From: Bacteroidota bacterium
Lineage (GTDB): Bacteria; Bacteroidota; Bacteroidia; Chitinophagales; LD1
Assembly: GCA_018267355.1 (NCBI GenBank)
Contig: JAFDYP010000569.1
Span: 1-15,120 of the forward strand
Length of the DNA stretch: 15,120 nt
Direction of reading: 5' to 3'
Shown here: in pieces, positions 1-6,687 of the stretch
Position numbering within the stretch: position 1 is the stretch's first letter
Layout of the letters: every line of letters starts with the position of its first letter
Made by a program: the position numbers and the translations under genes
The notes under the pieces: model-generated
What the model was told of the DNA's origin: nothing
Database searches by the model: none
What the model saw: the letters and a program-made list of their open reading frames with translations, nothing else

Positions 1-69
1 ATTCGAACCCCCACGCCTTGCAGCGCTCGCACCTGAAGCGAGTGCGTCTACCAATTTCGCCACCTAGGC
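1..69 (-). tRNA. tRNA-Leu (anticodon CAG), partial
   Basis: Read on the minus strand, the RNA begins GCCTAGGTGGCGAAATTGG, a typical tRNA-Leu 5' end with the TGG..TAGACGC D-arm. The anticodon stem CTCGC/GCGAG encloses loop TTCAGGT with anticodon CAG at 33-35. A class II variable arm follows, then the start of the T-arm (GGGTTCGAAT). The last part of the T-arm and the 3' acceptor strand lie outside the window to the left. A long variable arm with this D-arm makes leucine secure. The 5' flank carries a good minus-strand promoter (121-151). Confidence 0.93.
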
Positions 70-120
70 ATTTGATAGAAAGAGGATGGCGACAGCCACC
101 CCGCATTTCGTCAGTGGGTG

Positions 121-151
121 CAAAAGTAAAATTTCGCGGCAATTTCCCCAA
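121..151 (-). promoter_or_regulatory. Promoter for tRNA-Leu (TTG N20 TACTTTTG)
   Basis: On the minus strand, TACTTTTG (121-128) is an exact match to the Bacteroidota -7 element TAnnTTTG. A TTG sits 20 bases upstream (149-151). Transcription would start near 114 and run about 45 bases before the mature tRNA-Leu 5' end at 69. Spacing and orientation fit; no other minus-strand gene starts here. Confidence 0.6.
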
Positions 152-230
152 TGTTTTATTTCTAAAGTCTCCTAAAAAGAAAAATGGCCCTCGGGCGTTA
201 CTCCTTCATATGTCTTATATTGCCCGTGGT

Positions 231-1970
231 ATGTATCTCCGGCTACTCATACTGGCGCTTGTTTTGCCCCTGTCCCTCCGGGCGCAGTGGACGCTGACCT
301 GCACGCCTGACGTGACCCAGCAGACCGATCATGGCCGCTGCGGCGCGACGGTATACTACCCGGTGCCTGTCGTGTCAAAGTCAACCTTTGTGAGTGTGGT
401 GCAGACGCAGGGGCAGCGTATGGGCACTGTCTTTGGCGTGGGGGCCACGCTCAATACTTATCAAGCCACAGACAAAGCCGGGGTCAGGCAGGAATGCTCC
501 TTTTATGTCAAGGTGATAGACAAAGAGTCTCCTGTGATCTCCTGCCCGCATGACACGGTGCTGTGGCTGGACAGCAAGAATGGCCGTGTGATCTATGACT
601 ATGATGAGCCCGCTGCTACTGACAACTGTACCGTCTCTGCCCTGACGCGGTCAGGCGGCCCCGCCAGTGGTACCGCGCTGGGCGCAGGCATCTATGTGAT
701 CTCGTACAATGCGCGCGACAACTCCGGCAATATGTCGAGCTACAGCTGGCGCGTCTCCGTAGCTGTGAAAGGCACAAAGCTCTCTGATGATCTGATACCT
801 CCACTCTTTGAGCGCTATCCTGATATCCGCGTACACTGCGATGCCGGGTCCAGGGCGGCCAAACTCTCCTACCCTGACCCCACCGCTACAGACAATGGCA
901 AACCCGTGGCCGTAAAGCTGGTAGCGGGGCTGCCGAGCGGGGCATCCTTTCCCACGGGTGTATCCAGCGTGACCTACATGGCGCAAGACGAGGCGGGCAA
1001 TGTGGCCCAGTTCACCTTTAATGTGATAGTGGTCTGCGATGACAAGTGGATGCTCAACTGCCCGTCTGACATAGCCATGAATGCAGACAAGGGCGCGTGT
1101 GGTACCACCGTGGTCTACGCTACGCCACAGGTTACCACGGCCGGCATGGTAGAGCTGACACTGACCAAAGGACAGATGTCCAAGAGCTTCTTTAAAGTAG
1201 GCAGCACGGTCAATACATTCCTGGCGCAGGACAGGGCGGGGACAAAGCAGGAGTGCTCCTTTAATGTGCAGGTATCTGACATAGAGAAGCCCATGATAGA
1301 GTGCCCGCCGGACACCATCATCTGGATAGAGGGCAATGACCCCAGCGTGGTGTATAACTATAAAGAGCCCATAGCCCGCGACAACTGCAGCATAGCCGAA
1401 CTCAAACTAACCGATGGCGCCAAAAGCGGCACGGCATTCACGCAGGGAGTACACGTGATCTCCTGGTCTGCCAAAGATGCGAGCGGCAATCTGGCTACGT
1501 GCTCCTTCACAGTGACGGTGAAGCGCCGAGAGACAGTAGCTATGCCACTGGCGGTAGCCCCGCTGCGCACCAGCTATGGAGATACGATACGCATCCGCTC
1601 GCAGGAGGTGGTGAATGACTGTACCGTGACCATCTTTGTGGCTGATGACGGTATAGAGGACGGTGATACGGTGTCGATCTTTGTGAATGATGAGGAAGTG
1701 ATCAAGCAGCAGCGCCTGCGCAAAGGGCGCATAGAAAGCTACGGCGATATGATAGGCCTGACCGTAAAGCTGGACCCCAACCGCGCCAATACCATCGTAG
1801 CCAAAGCCTGGAACGTAGGAACCATACCTCCCAATACGATGGAGATAAAGGTCTTCGCGGGAGATGTACTCTCTGACAGGACGGCGCTGCGCACCCAGAA
1901 ACCGATCCTCCGCCGCCGGTTTGAGTGCTATCCCGGCCTGACAGATGGTATGACGCTGAACTGCAAGTAA
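231..1970 (+). CDS. Secreted protein with five HYR (hyalin-type Ig-like) repeats
   Basis: A 579-residue exported protein; the substrate or partner is unknown. Residues 1-18 (MYLRLLILALVLPLSLRAQ) are a clear signal peptide, ending at Ala-Gln or just after. ATG 231 is preferred; ATG 210, seven codons upstream, is possible. The open frame continues further upstream into the tRNA-Leu region, but that part is not signal-like. Five HYR repeats follow, at about residues 19-96, 99-178, 196-268, 272-348 and 353-430. They are recognised by repeated TDN, A-x-D-x-(A/S)-GN and C-(S/T)-F-x-V-x-V motifs and cysteine pairs. Repeats 1-2 and 4-5 are two copies of one two-domain module. Residues 449-545 form a different beta-rich C-terminal domain with an acidic DDGIEDGDT stretch. 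I see no type IX sorting domain at the C terminus. The next gene begins one base after the stop, so the two are probably co-transcribed. HYR domains are usually adhesive or extracellular modules; the specific role is unassigned. Confidence 0.85.
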   Translation: MYLRLLILALVLPLSLRAQWTLTCTPDVTQQTDHGRCGATVYYPVPVVSKSTFVSVVQTQGQRMGTVFGVGATLNTYQATDKAGVRQECSFYVKVIDKESPVISCPHDTVLWLDSKNGRVIYDYDEPAATDNCTVSALTRSGGPASGTALGAGIYVISYNARDNSGNMSSYSWRVSVAVKGTKLSDDLIPPLFERYPDIRVHCDAGSRAAKLSYPDPTATDNGKPVAVKLVAGLPSGASFPTGVSSVTYMAQDEAGNVAQFTFNVIVVCDDKWMLNCPSDIAMNADKGACGTTVVYATPQVTTAGMVELTLTKGQMSKSFFKVGSTVNTFLAQDRAGTKQECSFNVQVSDIEKPMIECPPDTIIWIEGNDPSVVYNYKEPIARDNCSIAELKLTDGAKSGTAFTQGVHVISWSAKDASGNLATCSFTVTVKRRETVAMPLAVAPLRTSYGDTIRIRSQEVVNDCTVTIFVADDGIEDGDTVSIFVNDEEVIKQQRLRKGRIESYGDMIGLTVKLDPNRANTIVAKAWNVGTIPPNTMEIKVFAGDVLSDRTALRTQKPILRRRFECYPGLTDGMTLNCK

Positions 1971-1971
1971 G

Positions 1972-2610
1972 ATGAGAAGAGTAGACAATGTATCACTCCT
2001 TTTGCGGCCTCTCTTCTACCTGTATGGTTGGTCCTTCGGCCTGCTCCTGTATGCCTTCTCCTGGCTACTGCACCGCACCTGCCGCATAGAGTGGAGAGGT
2101 ACCACTCTCAAAGGCCAGCCTCAATACATTCTCTCTATCTGGCACGAAGCGCTGGTGCCTTTCTTTGCCGTGTTTATAGACATGAGTGACCAGGTATGGA
2201 TGAACCACCCCGCCTGGTACATGAAGCCTATACACGTGCTGCTGCGCCTGACCGGAGTGCAACACATCTGCCTGGGCAGCAGCGGCAATAGTGGTAAAGA
2301 AGCACTGGCAAACGTCATAGGCTATCTGGGCAAAGGCTACAGCACTTCGCTCGCTGTAGATGGCCCCGCGGGACCCTATCATGAGCTGAAGCCCGGCTGC
2401 CTGATCATGAGCCGTGATACCGGTGTGCCGGTTATCGCATTACGGTTTGAATGTAGCCGCTACCACAGGCTGCGCGGCTGGGACAGGAAGATAGTACCTT
2501 ATCCTTTCTCTACTATCATGGTCACTGCATCAGAGCCATGGATAGTGACTGATGAAAATATGCAGGAGTGTCACGACAGGTTCACCGCCTGGCTGAATGG
2601 CTCGGTTTAA
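1972..2610 (+). CDS. Lysophospholipid acyltransferase family protein (DUF374)
   Basis: A 212-residue protein of the DUF374 family, related to the PlsC-type acyltransferases that transfer acyl groups to lysolipids or lipid A precursors at the inner membrane. An N-terminal hydrophobic segment (about residues 8-33) should hold it at the membrane. Conserved blocks are visible: IWHE (56-59), which stands where PlsC has its HxxxxD motif; LGSSGNSGKEAL (101-112); VDGPAGP (129-135); and KPG (140-142) leading to ALRFE. Length is normal for the family. ATG 1972 follows the preceding stop by one base, indicating an operon with the HYR protein. Its stop overlaps the convergent NAD kinase stop within a shared TTAA. 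The exact acceptor lipid cannot be told from sequence. Confidence 0.85.
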   Translation: MRRVDNVSLLLRPLFYLYGWSFGLLLYAFSWLLHRTCRIEWRGTTLKGQPQYILSIWHEALVPFFAVFIDMSDQVWMNHPAWYMKPIHVLLRLTGVQHICLGSSGNSGKEALANVIGYLGKGYSTSLAVDGPAGPYHELKPGCLIMSRDTGVPVIALRFECSRYHRLRGWDRKIVPYPFSTIMVTASEPWIVTDENMQECHDRFTAWLNGSV

Positions 2611-3479
2611 TTGCGCAGGTCTTTGCCCCAGCTCAGTTTGTTTTTCAGCGAGGAGATAAAGTTCATATCTGAGAGGCGTACGAGGCAGGCGCCAAATGAG
2701 GCCTTCTTCACCGCCAGCTCAAAAGAAGAGTCTATACTCTCAAAGCGCGAGTCAAGCGTACAGAGGAAGCTATTGCCCCGGCCCGTCACCTCAAATGATA
2801 AGACCACATCATCAGATACGATGATAGGGCGCACATTCAGGTTGTGAGGAGCGATAGGCGTCAGAACAAAGTTGCCCGAGGTAGGATAGATGATCGGCCC
2901 GCCGCAGCTCAGCGAGTAGCCGGTACTGCCGGTGGGCGTAGAGATGATCAGACCATCGGCCCAGTAGTCGTTCAGCAGCTCTCCGTTGAGATAGGTATGT
3001 ACCGTGATCATGGAGCTCTGATCCTTGCGCTGCACGGTCATTTCATTCAGCGCATATGGGAAGTCCTGGAAGATGGGCATATTGCTATGCAGCTCCAGCA
3101 GGGAACGTTTATCTATCAGGTATTTGCCCTTGGCCACTACCTCTATGGCCTCCTGTATCTGGTCCTTGCCGATATTGGCCAGGAAGCCGAGCCGGCCAAA
3201 GTTGATACCCAAAATAGGTGTCTCCGTATTATGTATGGTCGTGATAGCCTCGAGTATCGTACCATCTCCACCCAGGCTGAAGAGTACCTCTGTCTGCCCG
3301 CGGATATCGTCAAAGTGCCAGTACGTCCCGTGGTTTTCTTTGAGCCCGCTCTCGTGGAGCAGCTTCGCATAGTTCTCATCTATGGCATACTTCAGTCCAT
3401 ATTGCCTGAGGAGCCTCAGCATCTCCTCTATATAGGGTAGATTGGCAGGGTTGACGGTCTTACCAAAGATGGCGATCAT
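2607..3479 (-). CDS. nadK: NAD kinase
   Basis: ATP-dependent NAD+ kinase (EC 2.7.1.23), the cytoplasmic enzyme that makes NADP+. The 290-residue product starts MIAIFGKTVNP. It has the nucleotide-binding GGDGT motif at 70-74, GINFGRLGFLANI at 91-103, and the family's most diagnostic stretch, WADGLIISTPTGSTGYSLS (173-191), followed by GGP (193-195). TPIAPHNLNVRP (207-218) is also typical. ATG 3479 is chosen because homologues begin at this point; the frame stays open about 40 codons further upstream but that stretch looks like leader. A minus-strand TAATTTTG promoter element lies at 3510-3517. The stop overlaps the DUF374 gene's stop by four bases in convergent orientation. Confidence 0.96.
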   Translation of the reverse strand: MIAIFGKTVNPANLPYIEEMLRLLRQYGLKYAIDENYAKLLHESGLKENHGTYWHFDDIRGQTEVLFSLGGDGTILEAITTIHNTETPILGINFGRLGFLANIGKDQIQEAIEVVAKGKYLIDKRSLLELHSNMPIFQDFPYALNEMTVQRKDQSSMITVHTYLNGELLNDYWADGLIISTPTGSTGYSLSCGGPIIYPTSGNFVLTPIAPHNLNVRPIIVSDDVVLSFEVTGRGNSFLCTLDSRFESIDSSFELAVKKASFGACLVRLSDMNFISSLKNKLSWGKDLRN

Positions 3480-3509
3480 ATGCAGGTAAAGGTAAATAAA
3501 AGCAGGAAA

Positions 3510-3517
3510 CAAAATTA
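3510..3517 (-). promoter_or_regulatory. -7 element for nadK (TAATTTTG)
   Basis: On the minus strand this reads TAATTTTG, an exact TAnnTTTG match, 31 bases upstream of the nadK ATG. The nearest upstream TTG (3543-3545) is 25 bases away, longer than the usual 18-21, so the -33 element is uncertain. Confidence 0.45.
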
Positions 3518-3597
3518 TTTTGCCCGGTAAAGCTACTGATAGCAACGCATTTGGGCACATGACGAATATTAGTCTAGGTAAAGCGGATATTAATCCG

Positions 3598-3605
3598 TAC
3601 CTTTG
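3598..3605 (+). promoter_or_regulatory. -7 element for tRNA-fMet (TACCTTTG)
   Basis: TACCTTTG matches TAnnTTTG exactly and ends ten bases before the mature tRNA-fMet 5' end, so transcription would start almost at the tRNA. No clear TTG is found at the usual upstream distance. A short inverted repeat, CGGAT-ATTA-ATCCG (3584-3597), sits directly upstream and could be a regulatory site or chance. Confidence 0.5.
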
Positions 3606-3615
3606 CACTCCACAT

Positions 3616-3688
<73 letters not shown>

Positions 3689-3692
3689 CTAG

Positions 3693-3720
3693 AAAGCCTT
3701 CGCAGTAGCGAGGGCTTTTT
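3693..3720 (+). terminator. Intrinsic terminator of tRNA-fMet
   Basis: An 11-bp stem, AAAGCCTTCGC (3693-3703) against GCGAGGGCTTT (3708-3718), with one T-G pair and loop AGTA. It runs into a T tract, with a second run of five T shortly after. Confidence 0.85.
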
Positions 3721-3733
3721 ACTTTTTAGCAAA

Positions 3734-3840
3734 GGGACGGAGAGGAGATCGAAGTGATCCTGACCAGGCTTAAGATCAGGTAACTCGTTGTGCTCATATT
3801 CGCCGCGGCGAACGCAAGTTCGAGTCTTGCTCCCGCAACT
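3734..3840 (+). pseudogene. Degenerate tRNA-fMet copy with insertions (tRNA-like locus)
   Basis: A second, altered copy of the tRNA-fMet. Its last part (3813-3841) is identical over 29 bases to the 3' half of the true tRNA and one flanking base (3663-3691), so it keeps an intact T-arm and 3' acceptor strand. The middle (GGTAACTCGTTGTGCTCATA, 3779-3798) matches the true D-arm/anticodon region with two changes. The 5' part (GGGACGGAG, 3734-3742) resembles GGGATGGAG. Two segments are foreign to the tRNA: about 36 bases in the D-arm (3743-3778) and the perfect 14-base palindrome TTCGCCGCGGCGAA (3799-3812), which replaces the 3' anticodon stem. Only four acceptor pairs (GGGA/TCCC) remain possible, so it cannot be a normal tRNA. 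A terminator-like hairpin follows. It is either a decayed duplicate or a tRNA-derived small RNA. Confidence 0.65.
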
Positions 3841-3844
3841 AAAG

Positions 3845-3874
3845 AAAAGGCATCGCAAGAGCGAGGACCTTTTT
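3845..3874 (+). terminator. Terminator-like hairpin after the tRNA-fMet-like copy
   Basis: AAAAGGCATCGC (3845-3856) can pair with GCGAGGACCTTTT (3861-3873) around loop AAGA, with one mismatch and one bulged A, running into a T tract. It occupies the same position relative to the copy as the true terminator does to tRNA-fMet, though its sequence has diverged. Confidence 0.6.
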
Positions 3875-4014
3875 ATTTCTAGCCTGCCAAACGACTGCCC
3901 GACATCTTGTATTGTATGCATTGATCAGACTGGCACCTTTATTGCACAGGTCAGTTTGACCTTTGCCCTGTCCTCGTTCGAGTATTTACATTTCACTATT
4001 CCAAACTAAGATTT

Positions 4015-4437
4015 ATGAAAAATGGTCCGATAGTATTGGTGGAAGATAATGCTGATGACAAGGATCTTATGGAGCATATTTTGAACTCCTTGGAGGTAGC
4101 TAATAAACTTGTCTGGTTTGACAGTTGCCTGGATGCGTGGGACTATCTGTGCAGTACCCCTGACAATCCTTTCCTTATTCTCAGCGATATCAATCTGCCT
4201 AAACAAACTGGTCTGGAGTTTAAAAGGCGGATAGATGCTGATCCACAGCTACGCAGGAAAAGCATTCCGTTCATTTTTTATTCGACATCCGCCAGTCCGT
4301 CTGAGGTCAACCAAGCCTATACAGAAATGACTGTGCAAGGCTATTTCCTGAAAAAAAGTAGCTATGAGGATATTAAAAAGGATCTCAGGATCATCATTGA
4401 CTACTGGAAGGCCTGTCGCCATCCTAATACCCATTGA
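4015..4437 (+). CDS. Stand-alone response regulator receiver (CheY/Rcp1-like)
   Basis: A 140-residue single-domain receiver that accepts phosphate from a histidine kinase; no kinase or output domain lies nearby. Landmarks: acidic pair E10-D11 in LVEDN, phosphoacceptor D58 in ILSDINLP, the switch Ser/Thr at S90-T91 in FYSTSA, and the conserved lysine in YFLKKSS (K113 or K114). Length and sequence fit the Rcp1-like group, often paired with phytochrome or hybrid kinases encoded elsewhere. ATG 4015 begins the domain properly. A possible promoter is TTTG (3962-3965), 21 bases, then TACATTTC (3987-3994), one mismatch from the consensus. Its codon use looks more A/T-rich and less uniform than the surrounding genes, which may hint at a different history; that is an impression only. 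Confidence 0.88.
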   Translation: MKNGPIVLVEDNADDKDLMEHILNSLEVANKLVWFDSCLDAWDYLCSTPDNPFLILSDINLPKQTGLEFKRRIDADPQLRRKSIPFIFYSTSASPSEVNQAYTEMTVQGYFLKKSSYEDIKKDLRIIIDYWKACRHPNTH

Positions 4438-4459
4438 GCTTGTGGCCTTTTAAGGCGGT

Positions 4460-4503
4460 ATAACTTGCAAGAGATTTTTTCCTTTCTTTAGAGAGCAAGT
4501 TAT
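4460..4503 (+). repeat. 9-bp inverted repeat abutting the transporter start
   Basis: ATAACTTGC (4460-4468) and GCAAGTTAT (4495-4503) are perfect inverted copies separated by 26 bases that include a pyrimidine-rich stretch. The right arm ends at the base before the proposed TTG start. It could be an operator or an mRNA hairpin over the initiation region. Confidence 0.6.
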
Positions 4504-5829
4504 TTGTCTTTGACTCAAACCACCACATACCGCTGGCGCATCTGCGCCCTCCTCTTCCTGGCCACTACCATCTGCTATGTGGATCGCAATGTGCTTTCCT
4601 TTACGATGATAGACGACTACTTCCGCCGCGAGATGCTGGGCCTGCCCGCAGGAGCAGTGCTGACGGATGCCGATGTCGCCCGCTTCAAGGAGCTGATGGG
4701 CTATGTAGATGGTGCCTTCAAGGCGGCCTATGCTATCGGCTTCCTGATCGTTGGGTATTTCATAGATCGCATCGGTACCAAGCGGGGCTTCTCTATCTCG
4801 CTGCTCATCTGGAGCCTGGCGGGTGTGGCTACGAGCATCGTCAACTCCGTATTGGGATTGAGCATCGTGCGCTCTGTACTAGGTATAGGTGAGTCGGGCA
4901 ACTTCCCCTCCTCTGTCAAGGCGGTAGCAGAGTGGTTCCCAAAGCGCGAACGCTCGTTAGCTGCCGGTATCTTCAATGCAGGTGCCAATGTCGGCATCAT
5001 CCTCACTGCGCTGGCGGTGCCCTATATCACCTTGCGATATGGCTGGCGCACAGCCTTTGTGCTGACCGGTGCGCTGGGCTTTGCAGTACTGAGTCTATGG
5101 CTGCTGATATACAGGCTGCCCGCTGCCCACCCATCTGTGAGTGCGGCAGAGCTGGCACACATACAGAGCGACCCTGATGCCGGTGACAGGAGGCGCATAC
5201 CCTGGGCGGAGATGTTTCGCCACAGGCAGACCTGGGCTTTCTGCGCGGGCAAGTTCTTTGCCGATCCCATCTGGTACTTCTACCTGACCTGGCTGCCGGA
5301 TTTCTTTAATAGCAATGAGTCGCTGGATCATAAGCTGGACCTGAAGCATATCGGCCTGCCCTTTCTGCTGATATACATCGTGAGTGACCTCGGCAGTGTA
5401 TTTTTCGGATGGCTGTCCTCGCGCCTGATCCAGTCCGGCTGGTCGGTCAATAGGGCCCGCAAACTCACCATGCTCATCTGTGCGCTCTGCGTAGTACCGA
5501 TCATCTTTGCCGCGTCTACACATAGCATCTATCTGGCTGTAGGCATCATAGCCCTCGCTGCTGCTGCCCACCAGGGCTGGTCTGCCAATAACTACACACT
5601 AGCCAGTGATATGTTTCCCAAGCAGGCTGTAGGCTCTATGGTAGGCATAGGCAGTATGATGGGTGCTATCAGCGGGACGATCTTTGCTGCCTCCACCGGA
5701 ATCATACGGGTGCGTTTTGGCTACCTGCCGCTATTCATCATAGCAGGTACTTCCTACCTGATCGGTCTGCTGTGTATACACCTGCTGGCACCAAAGCTGG
5801 AGCCCGTGAAGCTGGAAGAATCAGCCTAA
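4504..5829 (+). CDS. MFS transporter, anion:cation symporter type (hexuronate/ExuT-like)
   Basis: A 12-helix inner-membrane major facilitator of 441 residues, in the family that imports glucuronate, galacturonate, aldonates and related acids with protons or sodium. Signatures: YRWRICALLF..T..CYVDR at the N terminus (9-28), the loop motif GYFIDRIGTKRG (84-95), and GESGNFPSSVKAVAEWFPKRER (129-150) followed by GIFNAGANVG (155-164), the ExuT-type family stretch. There is a somewhat long hydrophilic loop after helix 1 (about 37-68). No ATG exists between the in-frame stop at 4489 and helix 1, so translation must start at TTG 4504 or TTG 4510. It converges on the galU-like gene with a nine-base overlap, and the glucuronokinase-like gene beyond supports glucuronate as cargo. 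Substrate is inferred, not proven. Confidence 0.87.
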   Translation: MSLTQTTTYRWRICALLFLATTICYVDRNVLSFTMIDDYFRREMLGLPAGAVLTDADVARFKELMGYVDGAFKAAYAIGFLIVGYFIDRIGTKRGFSISLLIWSLAGVATSIVNSVLGLSIVRSVLGIGESGNFPSSVKAVAEWFPKRERSLAAGIFNAGANVGIILTALAVPYITLRYGWRTAFVLTGALGFAVLSLWLLIYRLPAAHPSVSAAELAHIQSDPDAGDRRRIPWAEMFRHRQTWAFCAGKFFADPIWYFYLTWLPDFFNSNESLDHKLDLKHIGLPFLLIYIVSDLGSVFFGWLSSRLIQSGWSVNRARKLTMLICALCVVPIIFAASTHSIYLAVGIIALAAAAHQGWSANNYTLASDMFPKQAVGSMVGIGSMMGAISGTIFAASTGIIRVRFGYLPLFIIAGTSYLIGLLCIHLLAPKLEPVKLEESA

Positions 5830-6687
5830 GCTTTTCAGCCACTCGCGCAGCTCCGCGCCGATATCTCCGCGCTGCAGACCGAGGACTATATTGGTCTTGA
5901 TAAAGTCGAGCTTATTGCCCACATCGTGACGCACTCCGTCAAAGAGCCGGCCATACATAGCATGCTGCTCCATCAGGATCTTCATCGCATCGGTGAGCTG
6001 TATCTCGTCATTCACACCCGGCGGTGTGCGGCGCAGCGCATCAAAGATCTCCGGCGTGAGTATATACCTCCCGGCAAATACCATATCAGAAGGGATATTG
6101 CCCTGTGGTGGCTTCTCTACGAGGCGCTGGGCTTTATAGAGTTTGCTGGCAACCTCCTCTCCTACAAACACGCCATACCTGTGCGCCACCGCCATCGGTA
6201 CGCGCTGTAGCGCTACCACGGCATCCTTTTTTTCTGCATAGTCTTTTGCCAATGTACCGGTGAGTGGCTCCGCGGACTCTACGATGGTATCTCCGAGCAG
6301 CAGGGCAAAGGGCTCGCCCGCTACAAACGCCTCTGCACAGAGCACGGCATCACCCAGGCCGCGCTGCTCCGCCTGATAGATGTAGGTGATGTTTGCCATC
6401 TGATGCAGCGCCTGTATCTCTTTCAGCTCGGCTGTTTTCTTCTTCTGCGTGAGCAGCTCCTCCAGGTGTTCATCTTTAGCGAAGTGATCCTTCAGGACCT
6501 CCTTGCCTTCTGATATGATGATGAGGATATCTGTGATGCCTGACTGCACGGCCTCCTCTACCACGTATTGTATCACGGGTTTATCTACTACCACGAGCAT
6601 CTCCTTTGGCTGTGCCTTGGTAGCGGGTAGCAGGCGGGTACCAAATCCCGCTGCGGGTATGACTGCTTTTCTGACTGCGTGCTGCAT
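5821..6687 (-). CDS. galU: GalU-type UTP:sugar-1-phosphate uridylyltransferase
   Basis: A 288-residue nucleotidyltransferase of the GalU family (EC 2.7.7.9 or a relative), which joins UTP with a sugar 1-phosphate and releases pyrophosphate in the cytoplasm. The N terminus KAVIPAAGFGTRLLPATKA (7-25) with PKEML (27-31) is the nucleotide-binding loop. DKPVIQYVVEEA (35-46), EQRGLGDAVLCA (107-118), LLGDTI (130-135, D133 the likely metal ligand), VEKP (190-193) and NDEIQLTDA (226-234) are all typical. Near the end, HDVGNKLDF (254-262) has Asp where well-known GalU proteins have Gly (KLGF/KLGY). Its ATG shares one A with the stop of the upstream kinase gene (TAATG), so the two are translationally coupled. 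The family would normally give UDP-glucose; the operon partner raises UDP-glucuronate as an alternative product. Confidence 0.9.
   Translation of the reverse strand: MQHAVRKAVIPAAGFGTRLLPATKAQPKEMLVVVDKPVIQYVVEEAVQSGITDILIIISEGKEVLKDHFAKDEHLEELLTQKKKTAELKEIQALHQMANITYIYQAEQRGLGDAVLCAEAFVAGEPFALLLGDTIVESAEPLTGTLAKDYAEKKDAVVALQRVPMAVAHRYGVFVGEEVASKLYKAQRLVEKPPQGNIPSDMVFAGRYILTPEIFDALRRTPPGVNDEIQLTDAMKILMEQHAMYGRLFDGVRHDVGNKLDFIKTNIVLGLQRGDIGAELREWLKSLG

Noticed and set aside
18..230. Upstream extension of the HYR protein reading frame
   Set aside because: It runs through the tRNA-Leu gene, has no signal-peptide character, and the signal peptide begins at ATG 231 (or 210).
2844..3440. 198-codon open frame on the plus strand opposite nadK
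   Set aside because: It is a shadow of the nadK coding frame with no recognisable motifs.
3480..3608. N-terminal extension of NAD kinase
   Set aside because: The added residues are unlike NAD kinase starts and overlap the promoter element at 3510-3517.
5095..5571. 158-codon open frame on the minus strand inside the transporter gene
   Set aside because: A shadow of a G+C-rich coding frame without motifs.
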